Shown: piece by piece, positions 7,298 to 14,912 of the stretch
Position numbering within the stretch: the stretch's first letter is position 1
Layout of the letters: each line of letters begins with the position of its first letter
Assembly (NCBI GenBank): GCA_964540605.1
Contig: CAZINM010000015.1
Location: 1-19,686 of the forward strand
DNA: 19,686 bases
DNA from: CAZINM01 sp964540605
Lineage (GTDB): Bacteria; Patescibacteriota; Dojkabacteria; SC72; JAHDCA01
Direction: 5' to 3'
Notes under the pieces: model-generated
What the model saw: the letters and a program-made list of their open reading frames with translations, nothing else
Told to the model about the DNA's origin: nothing
Database searches by the model: none
Position numbers and translations under genes: made by a program

Positions 7298-7930
7298 CTA
7301 CACACCTCTCCTGCCTTCTAAAGCTCTTTTTAGCGTTGTTCTATCTGCATATTCTAGATCTGCACCAGTAGGAAGTCCCATTGCAATTCTTGTTACTTTA
7401 ATTCTGCTCTCACCATCTACCTCCTTTACACTATCTGTTATATACGCAGCTGTTGCTTCCCCTTCTAAGCTTGGATTGGTTGCAATAATAATTTCAGGCT
7501 CTTTTCCATTGCTTTCTTCTAAAAGAGTTTTGATCCGAGTTCTCAATTGAGTGAATCTTAATTCCTCTGGTCCGATCCCATCTGCAGGAGATATAACACC
7601 ACCTAAAACAAAATATAAACCGTTATAGATCGCTGATTTCTCTAATGCAACAACATCCAAAGGCTCTTCAACAATGCAAAGTAATTCTGAATTTCTCAAC
7701 GGATTATTACATATTTGACATATTTCAGTCTCAGAAACATTAAAACATTTATTGCAATATAGTATCTTGTCATCCATTTCTTTCAGAGCATCTGCCAAAA
7801 CGGTTGCATCATTATAAGGAGAACGAATGAAATGATAAGCCATTCTAGCGGCTGATTTCGGTCCAACACCTGGTAATTTTTCAAATTCCTCAATTACTTT
7901 TTCTACAGAACGAGGTAAATATGCTGACAT
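7298..7930 (-). CDS. recR: Recombination mediator RecR
   Basis: A 210-residue RecR, near the usual 200. Residues 8-30 hold the helix-hairpin-helix (LPGVGPKSAARMAYH). The four Zn ligands are Cys59, Cys62, Cys71 and Cys74 (YCNKCFNV...CQICN). The Toprim domain starts at LCIVEEPLDVVALE (84-97) and continues through GGVISPADGIGPEEL. The C-terminal LPTGADLEYADRTTLKRAL is characteristic. With RecO and RecF it loads RecA on gapped DNA; neither partner is in the window. It follows ybaB by 18 bases in the classical dnaX-ybaB-recR order. The ATG at 7930 lacks a Shine-Dalgarno. Confidence 0.97.
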   Translation of the reverse strand: MSAYLPRSVEKVIEEFEKLPGVGPKSAARMAYHFIRSPYNDATVLADALKEMDDKILYCNKCFNVSETEICQICNNPLRNSELLCIVEEPLDVVALEKSAIYNGLYFVLGGVISPADGIGPEELRFTQLRTRIKTLLEESNGKEPEIIIATNPSLEGEATAAYITDSVKEVDGESRIKVTRIAMGLPTGADLEYADRTTLKRALEGRRGV

Positions 7931-7948
7931 TCAAGATCTATAATAATT

Positions 7949-8254
7949 TTACTGACCTAACATACCTCTCAAGCTATCTAGATCCATATCTTTCATCATC
8001 TCTTTTTGAAGCTTCTTTTGGAAATCTTTAAATGCTTGTTTAAAACCTGTTTTTAATGTTTCAAAATCTTCTGGTGATAATAAGGAATCATCAATAAAAA
8101 GATCTTCAAACTCTTGTGCTGCATTCATATAGATCTTGATCCTTCCATCTTTAGATTCTCCAGTAAGCATTTTCTCTCTAAGTTTTTTTTGCATCTGTTT
8201 AGCTTCTCTTTGTAATTTGTAGAGATCTTTCACCTGACCAAATGGATTTGCCAT
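7949..8254 (-). CDS. ybaB: YbaB/EbfC family nucleoid-associated protein
   Basis: A 101-residue protein of the YbaB/EbfC family, about the usual length. It begins MANPFGQVKDLYKLQREAKQ, the long N-terminal helix (KLQREAKQMQKKLREKM) typical of the family, then a short sheet region (GRIKIYMNAAQEFEDLFID) and a Lys/Met-rich C-terminal helix. Family members are dimers that bind DNA. Position between dnaX and recR is the strongest support. The 161-base gap from dnaX is long for this operon; it holds AT-rich TTTA repeats near 8270-8283 and TATAAG about 9 bases before the ATG, so a separate weak promoter is possible. Confidence 0.9.
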   Translation of the reverse strand: MANPFGQVKDLYKLQREAKQMQKKLREKMLTGESKDGRIKIYMNAAQEFEDLFIDDSLLSPEDFETLKTGFKQAFKDFQKKLQKEMMKDMDLDSLRGMLGQ

Positions 8255-8415
8255 TTTAATATCTTATAAGTTTATTTATTTATTTCATTCTGGATTTCTT
8301 TATAGAAATACCAGCAGAATTCTAACATCAAAGATTAGTTAATTCTACATTAACTTAGTCTTAATTGATAAAAGAGTCGACTTGAACTTTAATTACAATG
8401 ACGATCGCTAAGGAA

Positions 8416-10368
8416 TTAAAGATCAGCGAATATTGCCTCAATCTTTTTACTGACTTTCCTTGGCTTAACAGTAGATCTATTCTCAGAACTTTTTACTACC
8501 TCAGAAGTATTATCACTATTTGAACTTACCTTGTTAGCTACACTTTGGATATTTTTCAAAACAACATCTGCTGTAGACTCCTTCTTCCTTTGTATAGTTT
8601 CATTTACATCACATCTAATTGCGATCTTCGAACCCATGATCTCCTGAAATACATCATTTATTGCTTCTCGACTCTTGGGGGATTCAATTCTCTCCTTATG
8701 GAAATTGAATGGCACTTCTAAAACTAAATATGAGCCATCAATTTCTGTAACCTTTGCCGCTTTAAGAAATGCATATAGATGGCCATTATACTTCTGTATA
8801 CCCTTGATTATTTCAGGCCAACAATTTTCTATGTCTTCAATCTTTAGCTGGATCTTTTGATCGGTTTCATCTGAGTCAGTGGAGTTATTATCAATTATCT
8901 CATTATTAAGAACTTCTTCTATTTCATTTTTTTCACTAGGATCATCCTTAAATAACTCACTCGAATCGCCATCAGCTATTTGGTTTTTTTTATTATTTGA
9001 ATTGGGATCTTTAGCATTAACATCTTCTTCCTTTTCCAAAACATTTATATTCTTTAAGTCCTTAGCTTTATTCTCTTTTTTACTTTTTTTAATGCTCTTT
9101 TCAACTGTAGTACTACTATCTTTTGTGTCTTTAGTTTTTATATCAGATAATTTTTTATCACTATTTTTAAACTCCTCATCCGCAACCTCCTTATCTGATC
9201 TCTTTTCTTTAGCAATTAGATCACCTCCATCATTATTTGGTGTTGGTTTACTTCTTACTGGTTTTTTTGTCCTTTCCGATAATGTTTTTACTTCATCACC
9301 AGTAGAAAGCATTGATTGAGCGATTATCAATTCAAGTACAAGAGATGGCAAAGATGCAGTTCTAAGCTGTTTTTCAGCCTCAATAAATTGAGTTATCAAT
9401 CTAACGATGTCATTTTGGTGTAAACTAGATGCAAATGAATATTCACTATCTTCATTCCCTTGTATCTTATCAATAAGGATCCCACGCAATGTCTCTAAAG
9501 TAAGTTGAATGAACTGCTGAAAGTTCACACCTTTTGTATCTAATTCTTTTATCAAGGCAAGTGCTTCCTTCCCTTCTCCATACACGATCTTTTCCAGCAA
9601 ATAGTAAACCATTGTTGAATCTGGAACTCCTAAGGCACTTCGCACCTCATTCTCACTTACTTCGTTTGGTTTATCACTTTCAAGTTGTCCGCTTACAACA
9701 ACATCAAGAAGAGATAATGCATCTCTGTAACTTCCTTTTGCATTTTGTGCTATCAGATCTAAAGCTCCTTGAGAGAGCTTTATACCTTCATTTTCAGAAG
9801 ATACTTTGATCACATGTGCTACCTGCTCTTCAGAACCAAGATGGAAATCGTATCTTTGACACCTTGAAAGTATTGTTGCTGGCAACTTGTGAGCATCAGT
9901 TGTAGCTAAGATGAAAACTACATGTGCTGGAGGTTCTTCTAAAGTTTTCAGAAGCGCATTGAAGGCCTCTGTCGTAAGCATATGTACCTCATCAATAATG
10001 TATGTTTTGTACTTACCTTCTACTGGAGAGAACTCGATCCTTTCTTTCAATTCTCGAATTTGATCTATACCACGATTTGAAGCCGCATCGATCTCAATAA
10101 GATCCAAAAATGTTCCATCTGTTATTGCTTTACAAGATTCACACTGGTTACAGGGATTCCCCTCTTTTGTTATATTGTGACAATTGATCGCTTTCGCGAG
10201 GATTCGTGCAGTACTAGTTTTACCAGTCCCACGAGATCCAACAAAAAGATATGCATGAGAAATAGCACCATTTATAACTGCTTTTTTGAGAATATCTGTA
10301 ATGTGAGCTTGACCTATAAGTTCGTCAAATGTTTGAGATCTGTATTTTCGGTATAGGACTTGGGACAT
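8416..10368 (-). CDS. dnaX: DNA polymerase III subunit gamma/tau
   Basis: A 650-residue clamp-loader ATPase. Walker A is GSRGTGKTS at 44-52, Zn cysteines are 63, 73, 76 and 79, the Walker B region is IDEVHML at 125-131, sensor 1 is ATTD at 155-158, and the SRC arginine finger is Arg169. The clamp-loader collar runs to about 355. Residues 360-508 are a low-complexity Lys/Asp/Ser/Glu linker. Residues 508-590 form a compact tau-like domain (ENCWPEIIKGIQKYNGHLYAFL), and the basic tail ends at 650. The linker contains A-tracts at 9262-9268 and 8984-8991 where slippage in either direction meets a stop within a few codons, so a short gamma form is possible. The start ATG fits MSQVLYRKYR. A TATAAT box lies about 70 bases upstream. 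Confidence 0.97.
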   Translation of the reverse strand: MSQVLYRKYRSQTFDELIGQAHITDILKKAVINGAISHAYLFVGSRGTGKTSTARILAKAINCHNITKEGNPCNQCESCKAITDGTFLDLIEIDAASNRGIDQIRELKERIEFSPVEGKYKTYIIDEVHMLTTEAFNALLKTLEEPPAHVVFILATTDAHKLPATILSRCQRYDFHLGSEEQVAHVIKVSSENEGIKLSQGALDLIAQNAKGSYRDALSLLDVVVSGQLESDKPNEVSENEVRSALGVPDSTMVYYLLEKIVYGEGKEALALIKELDTKGVNFQQFIQLTLETLRGILIDKIQGNEDSEYSFASSLHQNDIVRLITQFIEAEKQLRTASLPSLVLELIIAQSMLSTGDEVKTLSERTKKPVRSKPTPNNDGGDLIAKEKRSDKEVADEEFKNSDKKLSDIKTKDTKDSSTTVEKSIKKSKKENKAKDLKNINVLEKEEDVNAKDPNSNNKKNQIADGDSSELFKDDPSEKNEIEEVLNNEIIDNNSTDSDETDQKIQLKIEDIENCWPEIIKGIQKYNGHLYAFLKAAKVTEIDGSYLVLEVPFNFHKERIESPKSREAINDVFQEIMGSKIAIRCDVNETIQRKKESTADVVLKNIQSVANKVSSNSDNTSEVVKSSENRSTVKPRKVSKKIEAIFADL

Positions 10369-10435
10369 AATAATACATCATATAATTGAAAATTAACTTT
10401 TACCAAATATTATCTTAAACCCGTTTATTGTCTAT

Positions 10436-10475
10436 ATTATAAGCACTTATTCAATCGCACTTATGACTTATTCAA
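10436..10475 (-). promoter_or_regulatory. Candidate dnaX promoter with repeated ACTTAT motifs
   Basis: In the 220-base gap between mfd and dnaX the minus strand has a perfect TATAAT (10436-10441) preceded by TGCT, one base off an extended -10. Directly upstream the plus-strand motif ACTTATTCAA occurs at 10445-10454 and 10466-10475, 21 bases apart, with a third ACTTAT at 10459-10464. The -35 position is occupied by one of these copies, not a consensus hexamer. The predicted leader is about 60 bases. Elsewhere in 10369-10588 I see no convincing mfd terminator. Confidence 0.4.
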
Positions 10476-10588
10476 ATAGATAGATATCTAACAGCCAGTA
10501 GTATACAAAAAGAAGCTATTCTATTTACTATTTGCTTAATTAAAAACTGAAAGATCGATTTTTTTTGACTTGCGAAACAAAGATCCCC

Positions 10589-13105
10589 TCAAGACAAAAT
10601 TTTCAATCCAGATTTCAATGATGCGATCTTCTCTTGTAACATACTTAAGAACATTCCGTAACCTACTGCAGAAATTGATCCAGACTGTTTTCTCCCTAGT
10701 ATCTCCCCTACACCTCTAATTTCCATATCTTTACTTGCAACAACAAAGCCGGATCCCAACCTCTCGGCTTCTCCTAGTGAGTCTAATCTTTCCGCAGACC
10801 TACCAACAAGTTTATTATAGAAGAAATAGGCATACGCCTGTTTATCTGAACGACCCACCCTGCCCCTTATCTGATATAGCTGTGATAATCCAAACATTTC
10901 AGATCTATCAATAATGAGTGTATTAACATTTGGCATATCAATACCATTTTCAATAATTGTTGTACAAACAAGGATATCGATCTCCCTCTTTCCAAATTTA
11001 TAAATAATGGAGCTCAATCTCTCAGGTGATAATTGACCATGAGCTACTTCTACAACCGCATCTGGAAAATAGTTTGAGATCTTTAATGCATATTCCTCGA
11101 TATTTTTTACTCGATTATGCAAAAAATAGATCTGGCCTTTTCGATCTAACTCTTTTGAGATCGCTTCATTAACAAGTTGCCAATCGAAAGAAGCATATTT
11201 ATTGATGATCGGTTTCCTGCCTAATGGAGCAGTTTTAATAACAGAGATATCACGAATACCTGAAAGAGCCATATTTAAAGTTCTAGGTATTGGCGTAGCC
11301 GACATCGATAAAACATGACATTCCAATCGTTTTAGTTTTAAGAGCTCTTTCTGCTTCACACCAAATTTCTGCTCTTCATCGATCACGATCAGCCCAAGAT
11401 CCTTCAACTTCACTTCATCACTAAACAAACTATGAGTACCTACTATTAGATCGATCTTTCCATCATTCAATTCTTGTATAACCTTCTCTCTTTCATTTTT
11501 TTTAAGGAACCGAGATAATGCAGATATCTTAACACCGAATTTACTCATTCTCTCCTCTAATAAAGCTCTATGTTGTTCAACAAGAACCGTTGTCGGAGCC
11601 AAAAACATCACTTGTTGACCTCTTAGGATCACTGAGAACATAGCACGCATTGCAACCTCTGTTTTACCAAAGCCGACATCACCAATTAAAAGTCTATCCA
11701 TAGGTGTCGCACTTTTGATATCTCTTAATATCTCCTCTGTTGCTATAACTTGATCTTCTGTATCTTGGAATTCGAAATCCTCAATAAAACTATCAACTTT
11801 CTCATCATTAATAAAATCAGTCGTTATTTCTTGCTCACTAACCTGTCTAATTGCATATATTTTAATTAATTCTTTAGCTAATCTTTCAGATTCTTCATCT
11901 GCTTTCCTTCTTACCCTACGCCACGAACCACTATTCAAACTAGTTAATTGCGGTTTTCTACCCGCACCTATGAATTTTGTGATCTTCTTTGATTGTACAA
12001 GTGGTACAAATAGCCTATCTTTTCCTGAATATTGGATCTTAAGAAATACGCCTTCTTTTCTTTCTACAACTCCTTCAAATCGTCCAACACCATGATCTTC
12101 ATGAACAATATAATCTCCGGGAGTTATCTTTTTAAATATCTCATCTGTATTTATCCGTCTATCTACGATCTCCTCAGTTAAACTTTTATTATTTTCCTCC
12201 ATTACCCGAGTTAAGACCGGATCGGAGAGATCGATCTCACCGAAAGCTTCATATCTTGTCAATATGACCTCATTATTCCACTCATCAATATAACCTTTTG
12301 GAATATGTGAGAGTTTCTCCTCACTTAATCTGATAAATTGCGACATATCTCTTCCGACACCCTCCCATTCATCATACCTCTTGCGATCTTTATCAATAAA
12401 ATATATTTCGTACTTATCTTTTATCAGATCTGTAATGATATGTCTTAAAGCTTCGCTTGAGATGGCAGAATATGAAGATAATGGTATCTGTCTGAGATGG
12501 AAATCTATTGTTGGGATACGAAGTTGGATATCTTGATCACTAATGATTGGTATCCTCTCCAAAAAAAGGATCTCATATCCAAGATCCTTCTTATCTGCAC
12601 CGTAAACTACAACATCTTTGTATGAATCATCTGTAGATGTTGAATTTTCAAATAGACTTATACAATCTACATCTTTAATTTTCCGTCTAGTTTCTGCATC
12701 TACAATAGATATCAGCTCGACCTCATCCCCAAGAAGGCTTAATCTTACTACATTTTCTGAGCCATATGGCCACAAGACTGCAACATCTCCATATATCGAA
12801 ACTTCTCCCTGTTCCCAGACTCTTTTTACCCTGTTATAGCCGAGCTTTATCAGAGGTTCGACTTTAAAATCACAATTCTTCTCCAATAAAACTTTGCTTG
12901 AAAGAGTTTCTTCAGACGATAAATAATTATTCAAACTTCCTAGATCTCTAAAAACTTTTACTGAAACCCTCATATCTAATTCTTCGGACAATGTACTGAC
13001 TACATAAGGAAGCAGATACTCTGGAATACCAGTAAAAAGAACCTTGTCAGCAGAAGATTCTTCCAAGATCTTGAACTCTTTTTTTACAAATGGAAAAGTA
13101 AACAT
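10589..13105 (-). CDS. mfd: Transcription-repair coupling factor Mfd, short form
   Basis: An 838-residue Mfd, about 300 shorter than the E. coli protein. Residues 1-300 retain a reduced UvrB-like region (WEQGEVSIYGDVAVLWP near 97-113). The RNA-polymerase-interacting CarD-like domain is at 326-400 (ITPGDYIVHEDHGVGRFEGV). The RecG-like translocase follows: Walker A GDVGFGKT 475-482, DEEQ 576-579, SATPIPRT 602-609, TTIIENGIDMPN 715-726, and QIRGRVGRSDKQAY 745-758. The chain stops soon after ILGRKQSGSISAVGYGMFL, with no room for the C-terminal D7 domain that masks the UvrA-binding face in full-length Mfd. It starts two bases after the pth stop, as last gene of the rpsU operon. Confidence 0.95.
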   Translation of the reverse strand: MFTFPFVKKEFKILEESSADKVLFTGIPEYLLPYVVSTLSEELDMRVSVKVFRDLGSLNNYLSSEETLSSKVLLEKNCDFKVEPLIKLGYNRVKRVWEQGEVSIYGDVAVLWPYGSENVVRLSLLGDEVELISIVDAETRRKIKDVDCISLFENSTSTDDSYKDVVVYGADKKDLGYEILFLERIPIISDQDIQLRIPTIDFHLRQIPLSSYSAISSEALRHIITDLIKDKYEIYFIDKDRKRYDEWEGVGRDMSQFIRLSEEKLSHIPKGYIDEWNNEVILTRYEAFGEIDLSDPVLTRVMEENNKSLTEEIVDRRINTDEIFKKITPGDYIVHEDHGVGRFEGVVERKEGVFLKIQYSGKDRLFVPLVQSKKITKFIGAGRKPQLTSLNSGSWRRVRRKADEESERLAKELIKIYAIRQVSEQEITTDFINDEKVDSFIEDFEFQDTEDQVIATEEILRDIKSATPMDRLLIGDVGFGKTEVAMRAMFSVILRGQQVMFLAPTTVLVEQHRALLEERMSKFGVKISALSRFLKKNEREKVIQELNDGKIDLIVGTHSLFSDEVKLKDLGLIVIDEEQKFGVKQKELLKLKRLECHVLSMSATPIPRTLNMALSGIRDISVIKTAPLGRKPIINKYASFDWQLVNEAISKELDRKGQIYFLHNRVKNIEEYALKISNYFPDAVVEVAHGQLSPERLSSIIYKFGKREIDILVCTTIIENGIDMPNVNTLIIDRSEMFGLSQLYQIRGRVGRSDKQAYAYFFYNKLVGRSAERLDSLGEAERLGSGFVVASKDMEIRGVGEILGRKQSGSISAVGYGMFLSMLQEKIASLKSGLKILS

Positions 13106-13107
13106 CT

Positions 13108-13668
13108 TTATATCGCAATTATACTTCTTAAAGCTTTGATCGAGTCAGATATAACTTCATCAAGTGTGATTAACTCTGTCTCATTATATTTTTTTAATAC
13201 ATACTCTTCACCAGGGATCTTATATTCGCCTCGATTATCTATACCAATCCTTATCCTTAAAAAATCTTTATTCTCTATGTAATTATGAACGCTTTCTACA
13301 CCTTTATGACCATGTGGTGCTCTAGTTCTTTGGATCTTATGCTCCCCAAGTTTAATATCAAGATCATCATGCACTAGAATTAGCGATCTAGATTCATCAA
13401 GCTGATATTTTTTCAAAAGGCTTCTTACTGCTAAACCAGATTTATTCATAAAAGTTCTAGGTTTAGCAAGAATTATCCTATTCGTGTTATTAGTCTCACA
13501 GAAGCAAAGATCTGAAGTAGTATATTTATCGTACTCCCAATCAGAAACTTCGAAGAGTGAATCAAACCCAAAAAAATTTCTAATGGAATCTAGAAACTTA
13601 AAACCCGCATTGTGTGGGGTATTTTCATATTCATCTCCAGGATTACCAAGACCTACTATTAAGTACAT
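13108..13668 (-). CDS. pth: Peptidyl-tRNA hydrolase
   Basis: A 186-residue Pth, close to the family norm of about 190. It frees tRNA from peptidyl-tRNAs dropped by the ribosome. It begins MYLIVGLGNPGDEYENTPHNAG, with Asn9 and catalytic His19. KPRTFMNKSG carries the conserved Asn75, and LILVHDDLDIKLG carries Asp101 that orients the histidine. APHGHKGVES is the conserved substrate-binding loop. The ATG at 13668 is nine bases after the ybeY stop, and mfd begins right after this stop, so expression is tied to the rpsU operon. Confidence 0.97.
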   Translation of the reverse strand: MYLIVGLGNPGDEYENTPHNAGFKFLDSIRNFFGFDSLFEVSDWEYDKYTTSDLCFCETNNTNRIILAKPRTFMNKSGLAVRSLLKKYQLDESRSLILVHDDLDIKLGEHKIQRTRAPHGHKGVESVHNYIENKDFLRIRIGIDNRGEYKIPGEEYVLKKYNETELITLDEVISDSIKALRSIIAI

Positions 13669-13677
13669 ATTCTTAAA

Positions 13678-14124
13678 CTAATACTTTATATTGCTCAATA
13701 CTACATTTAATATACACTCCTGTTCAAGATACATTTTTTCATCATCATAATCATTCTCATCAAAAGGCTTGTTGTGATCCATTCCCATAACATGCAGAAT
13801 ACCATGTATTATCATCCTAGCAACTTCCATAAGCAATTCTTTATTCTGAAGCCCTCTTTCTGCGGATATATAATCCACACAAACAAAAACATCGGCTTTA
13901 GGATCTTTAATATCTATTGTTGGTTCAAATGATAAAACATCTGTAGCAGAATTGACACCTCTATACTTTTTATTTAAGGCTTTTATAGATTTTTGGTCTA
14001 AAAAAGTTACATCAATATTGAAATGAATATTCTCAAAATATTTCACTAAAGAATCCAAAATGGTTGATGTGTCAGTTTGGTTTGCAAATTTGGTCAGTTG
14101 ATCTATTTTGAAGAACTTTACCAT
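13678..14124 (-). CDS. ybeY: Endoribonuclease YbeY (rRNA maturation factor)
   Basis: A 148-residue metal-dependent RNase involved in 16S rRNA 3'-end maturation and ribosome quality control. The metal-binding motif HGILHVMGMDH spans 107-117 with His107, His111 and His117. The upstream YRGVNSATDVLSFE (54-67) is the conserved YbeY segment with its arginine. An in-frame TTG at 14154 would add ten residues and overlap yqeY by 26 bases. I prefer ATG 14124 because AAGG lies eight bases before it (inside the end of yqeY) and the protein then starts like its relatives. rpsU-yqeY-ybeY is a recurrent order. Confidence 0.95.
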   Translation of the reverse strand: MVKFFKIDQLTKFANQTDTSTILDSLVKYFENIHFNIDVTFLDQKSIKALNKKYRGVNSATDVLSFEPTIDIKDPKADVFVCVDYISAERGLQNKELLMEVARMIIHGILHVMGMDHNKPFDENDYDDEKMYLEQECILNVVLSNIKY

Positions 14125-14128
14125 GTTA

Positions 14129-14584
14129 TCAACCTTGAAGTTTTTTGATGACAATATCTTTTACCAATGCACCATCAGCTTTACCTGATAATTTGGCCAT
14201 GACAGCACCCATTACTTTACCCATATCTCTCATTGATACTGCTCCTGTTTCGGAAATTACTTCTTCTACTGCTTTTTCGATATCAGACTCATTCATTAAT
14301 GCGGGCAAATATTGTGCTAAATAGCTTTTTTGTTGTTTTGATGTTTCAGCTAGTTCTCTACCTTGTTCTCCAGCCTTTTCAAACTGCTCAATAGAATCAT
14401 CAAGCTTCTTAGTTTCTTTTCTTATAACTTGAATTATCTCCTCTTCAGTTAAAAACTCACCTTTTTCAATCTCAAAATTCTTTATGGAGGCAAGGGTCAG
14501 CTGTATTATTCCAGACTTAACCTGATCATGAGCCTTAATTGAGGCAAACATATCTTTTTTAAGATCATTGATGATATCCGACAT
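14129..14584 (-). CDS. yqeY: YqeY family protein (GatB/YqeY domain)
   Basis: A 151-residue all-helical protein matching the YqeY family in length and pattern. The N-terminal half has DLKKDMFASIKAHDQVKSGIIQLTLASIKNFEIEKGE, then EEIIQVIRKETKKLDDSIEQFEKAG. The C-terminal half is a GatB-tail-like domain ending GKVMGAVMAKLSGKADGALVKDIVIKKL. The family resembles the tRNA-binding tail of amidotransferase subunit GatB, but its role is not settled. It stops with TGA, which shows that UGA is read as stop here. It follows rpsU by 32 bases and ends four bases before the ybeY ATG. Confidence 0.95.
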   Translation of the reverse strand: MSDIINDLKKDMFASIKAHDQVKSGIIQLTLASIKNFEIEKGEFLTEEEIIQVIRKETKKLDDSIEQFEKAGEQGRELAETSKQQKSYLAQYLPALMNESDIEKAVEEVISETGAVSMRDMGKVMGAVMAKLSGKADGALVKDIVIKKLQG

Positions 14585-14616
14585 TGTGAGATTAATAATA
14601 AATTAAGAAGCTCACT

Positions 14617-14817
14617 TTATCTAGCTCTGCGAGCTGCAGCTCTCCGCCTTCTCTTCATTTTTCCCCACTCTCTTCTTTTTTGTGCTTCCTCTGAAGATTT
14701 TGATACATGATGTGCGTTATCCCTATATGTTTCTAGTATCTTTTCTCTCAAAACCTCTCTATGAAGTCTTTTCAAAGCACTATCTACTGATTCACTTGAG
14801 TGTACAATAACAGCCAT
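14617..14817 (-). CDS. rpsU: 30S ribosomal protein bS21
   Basis: A 66-residue bS21, near the usual 60-71. It begins MAVIVHSSESVDSALKRLHREVLREKIL and ends in an Arg/Lys/Ala-rich tail (KMKRRRRAAARRAR) that contacts 16S rRNA near the anti-Shine-Dalgarno. It is first gene of the rpsU-yqeY-ybeY-pth-mfd operon. The leader from the extended -10 box is about 28 bases and contains no Shine-Dalgarno, only AT-rich sequence (TCTATATTAA before ATG). Confidence 0.95.
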   Translation of the reverse strand: MAVIVHSSESVDSALKRLHREVLREKILETYRDNAHHVSKSSEEAQKRREWGKMKRRRRAAARRAR

Positions 14818-14852
14818 TTAATATAGATTTTATAATTAATTATTGACTTCGG

Positions 14853-14861
14853 ATTATATCA
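14853..14861 (-). promoter_or_regulatory. Extended -10 promoter (TGATATAAT) of the rpsU operon
   Basis: The minus strand reads TTTTGTTATGATATAATCC (14851-14869), the same 19 bases as upstream of tRNA-Ser. It contains TGnTATAAT and places the start near 14846. No -35 consensus is seen. A second TATAAA-like sequence lies nearer the gene but without the TG. Confidence 0.65.
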
Positions 14862-14912
14862 TAACAAAACCAAAGTTTGCCATAGATATGAATAATACGA
14901 AAAAGTAAAACC

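Noticed and set aside
9075..9090. A7-G-T-A6 run in dnaX as an E. coli type A_AAA_AAG slip site
   Set aside because: The reading phase is wrong for that heptamer; only transcript slippage could use it, and the two other A-tracts are better placed.
4716..9809. Plus-strand open frames opposite rnhC, cysS, recR and dnaX
   Set aside because: Each lies fully antisense to a confidently identified gene and shows no domain of its own.
14129..14131. Recoded UGA (as in some CPR lineages)
   Set aside because: yqeY ends in TGA exactly where the family ends and where ybeY begins, and no long gene has an internal in-frame TGA.
13678..14154. TTG start of ybeY at 14154, and similar TTG starts for cysS (7188), tsf (19654) and the ABC ATPase (3604)
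   Set aside because: In each case an ATG a few codons downstream gives the family-like N-terminus; for ybeY it also has an AAGG ribosome site and avoids a 26-base overlap.
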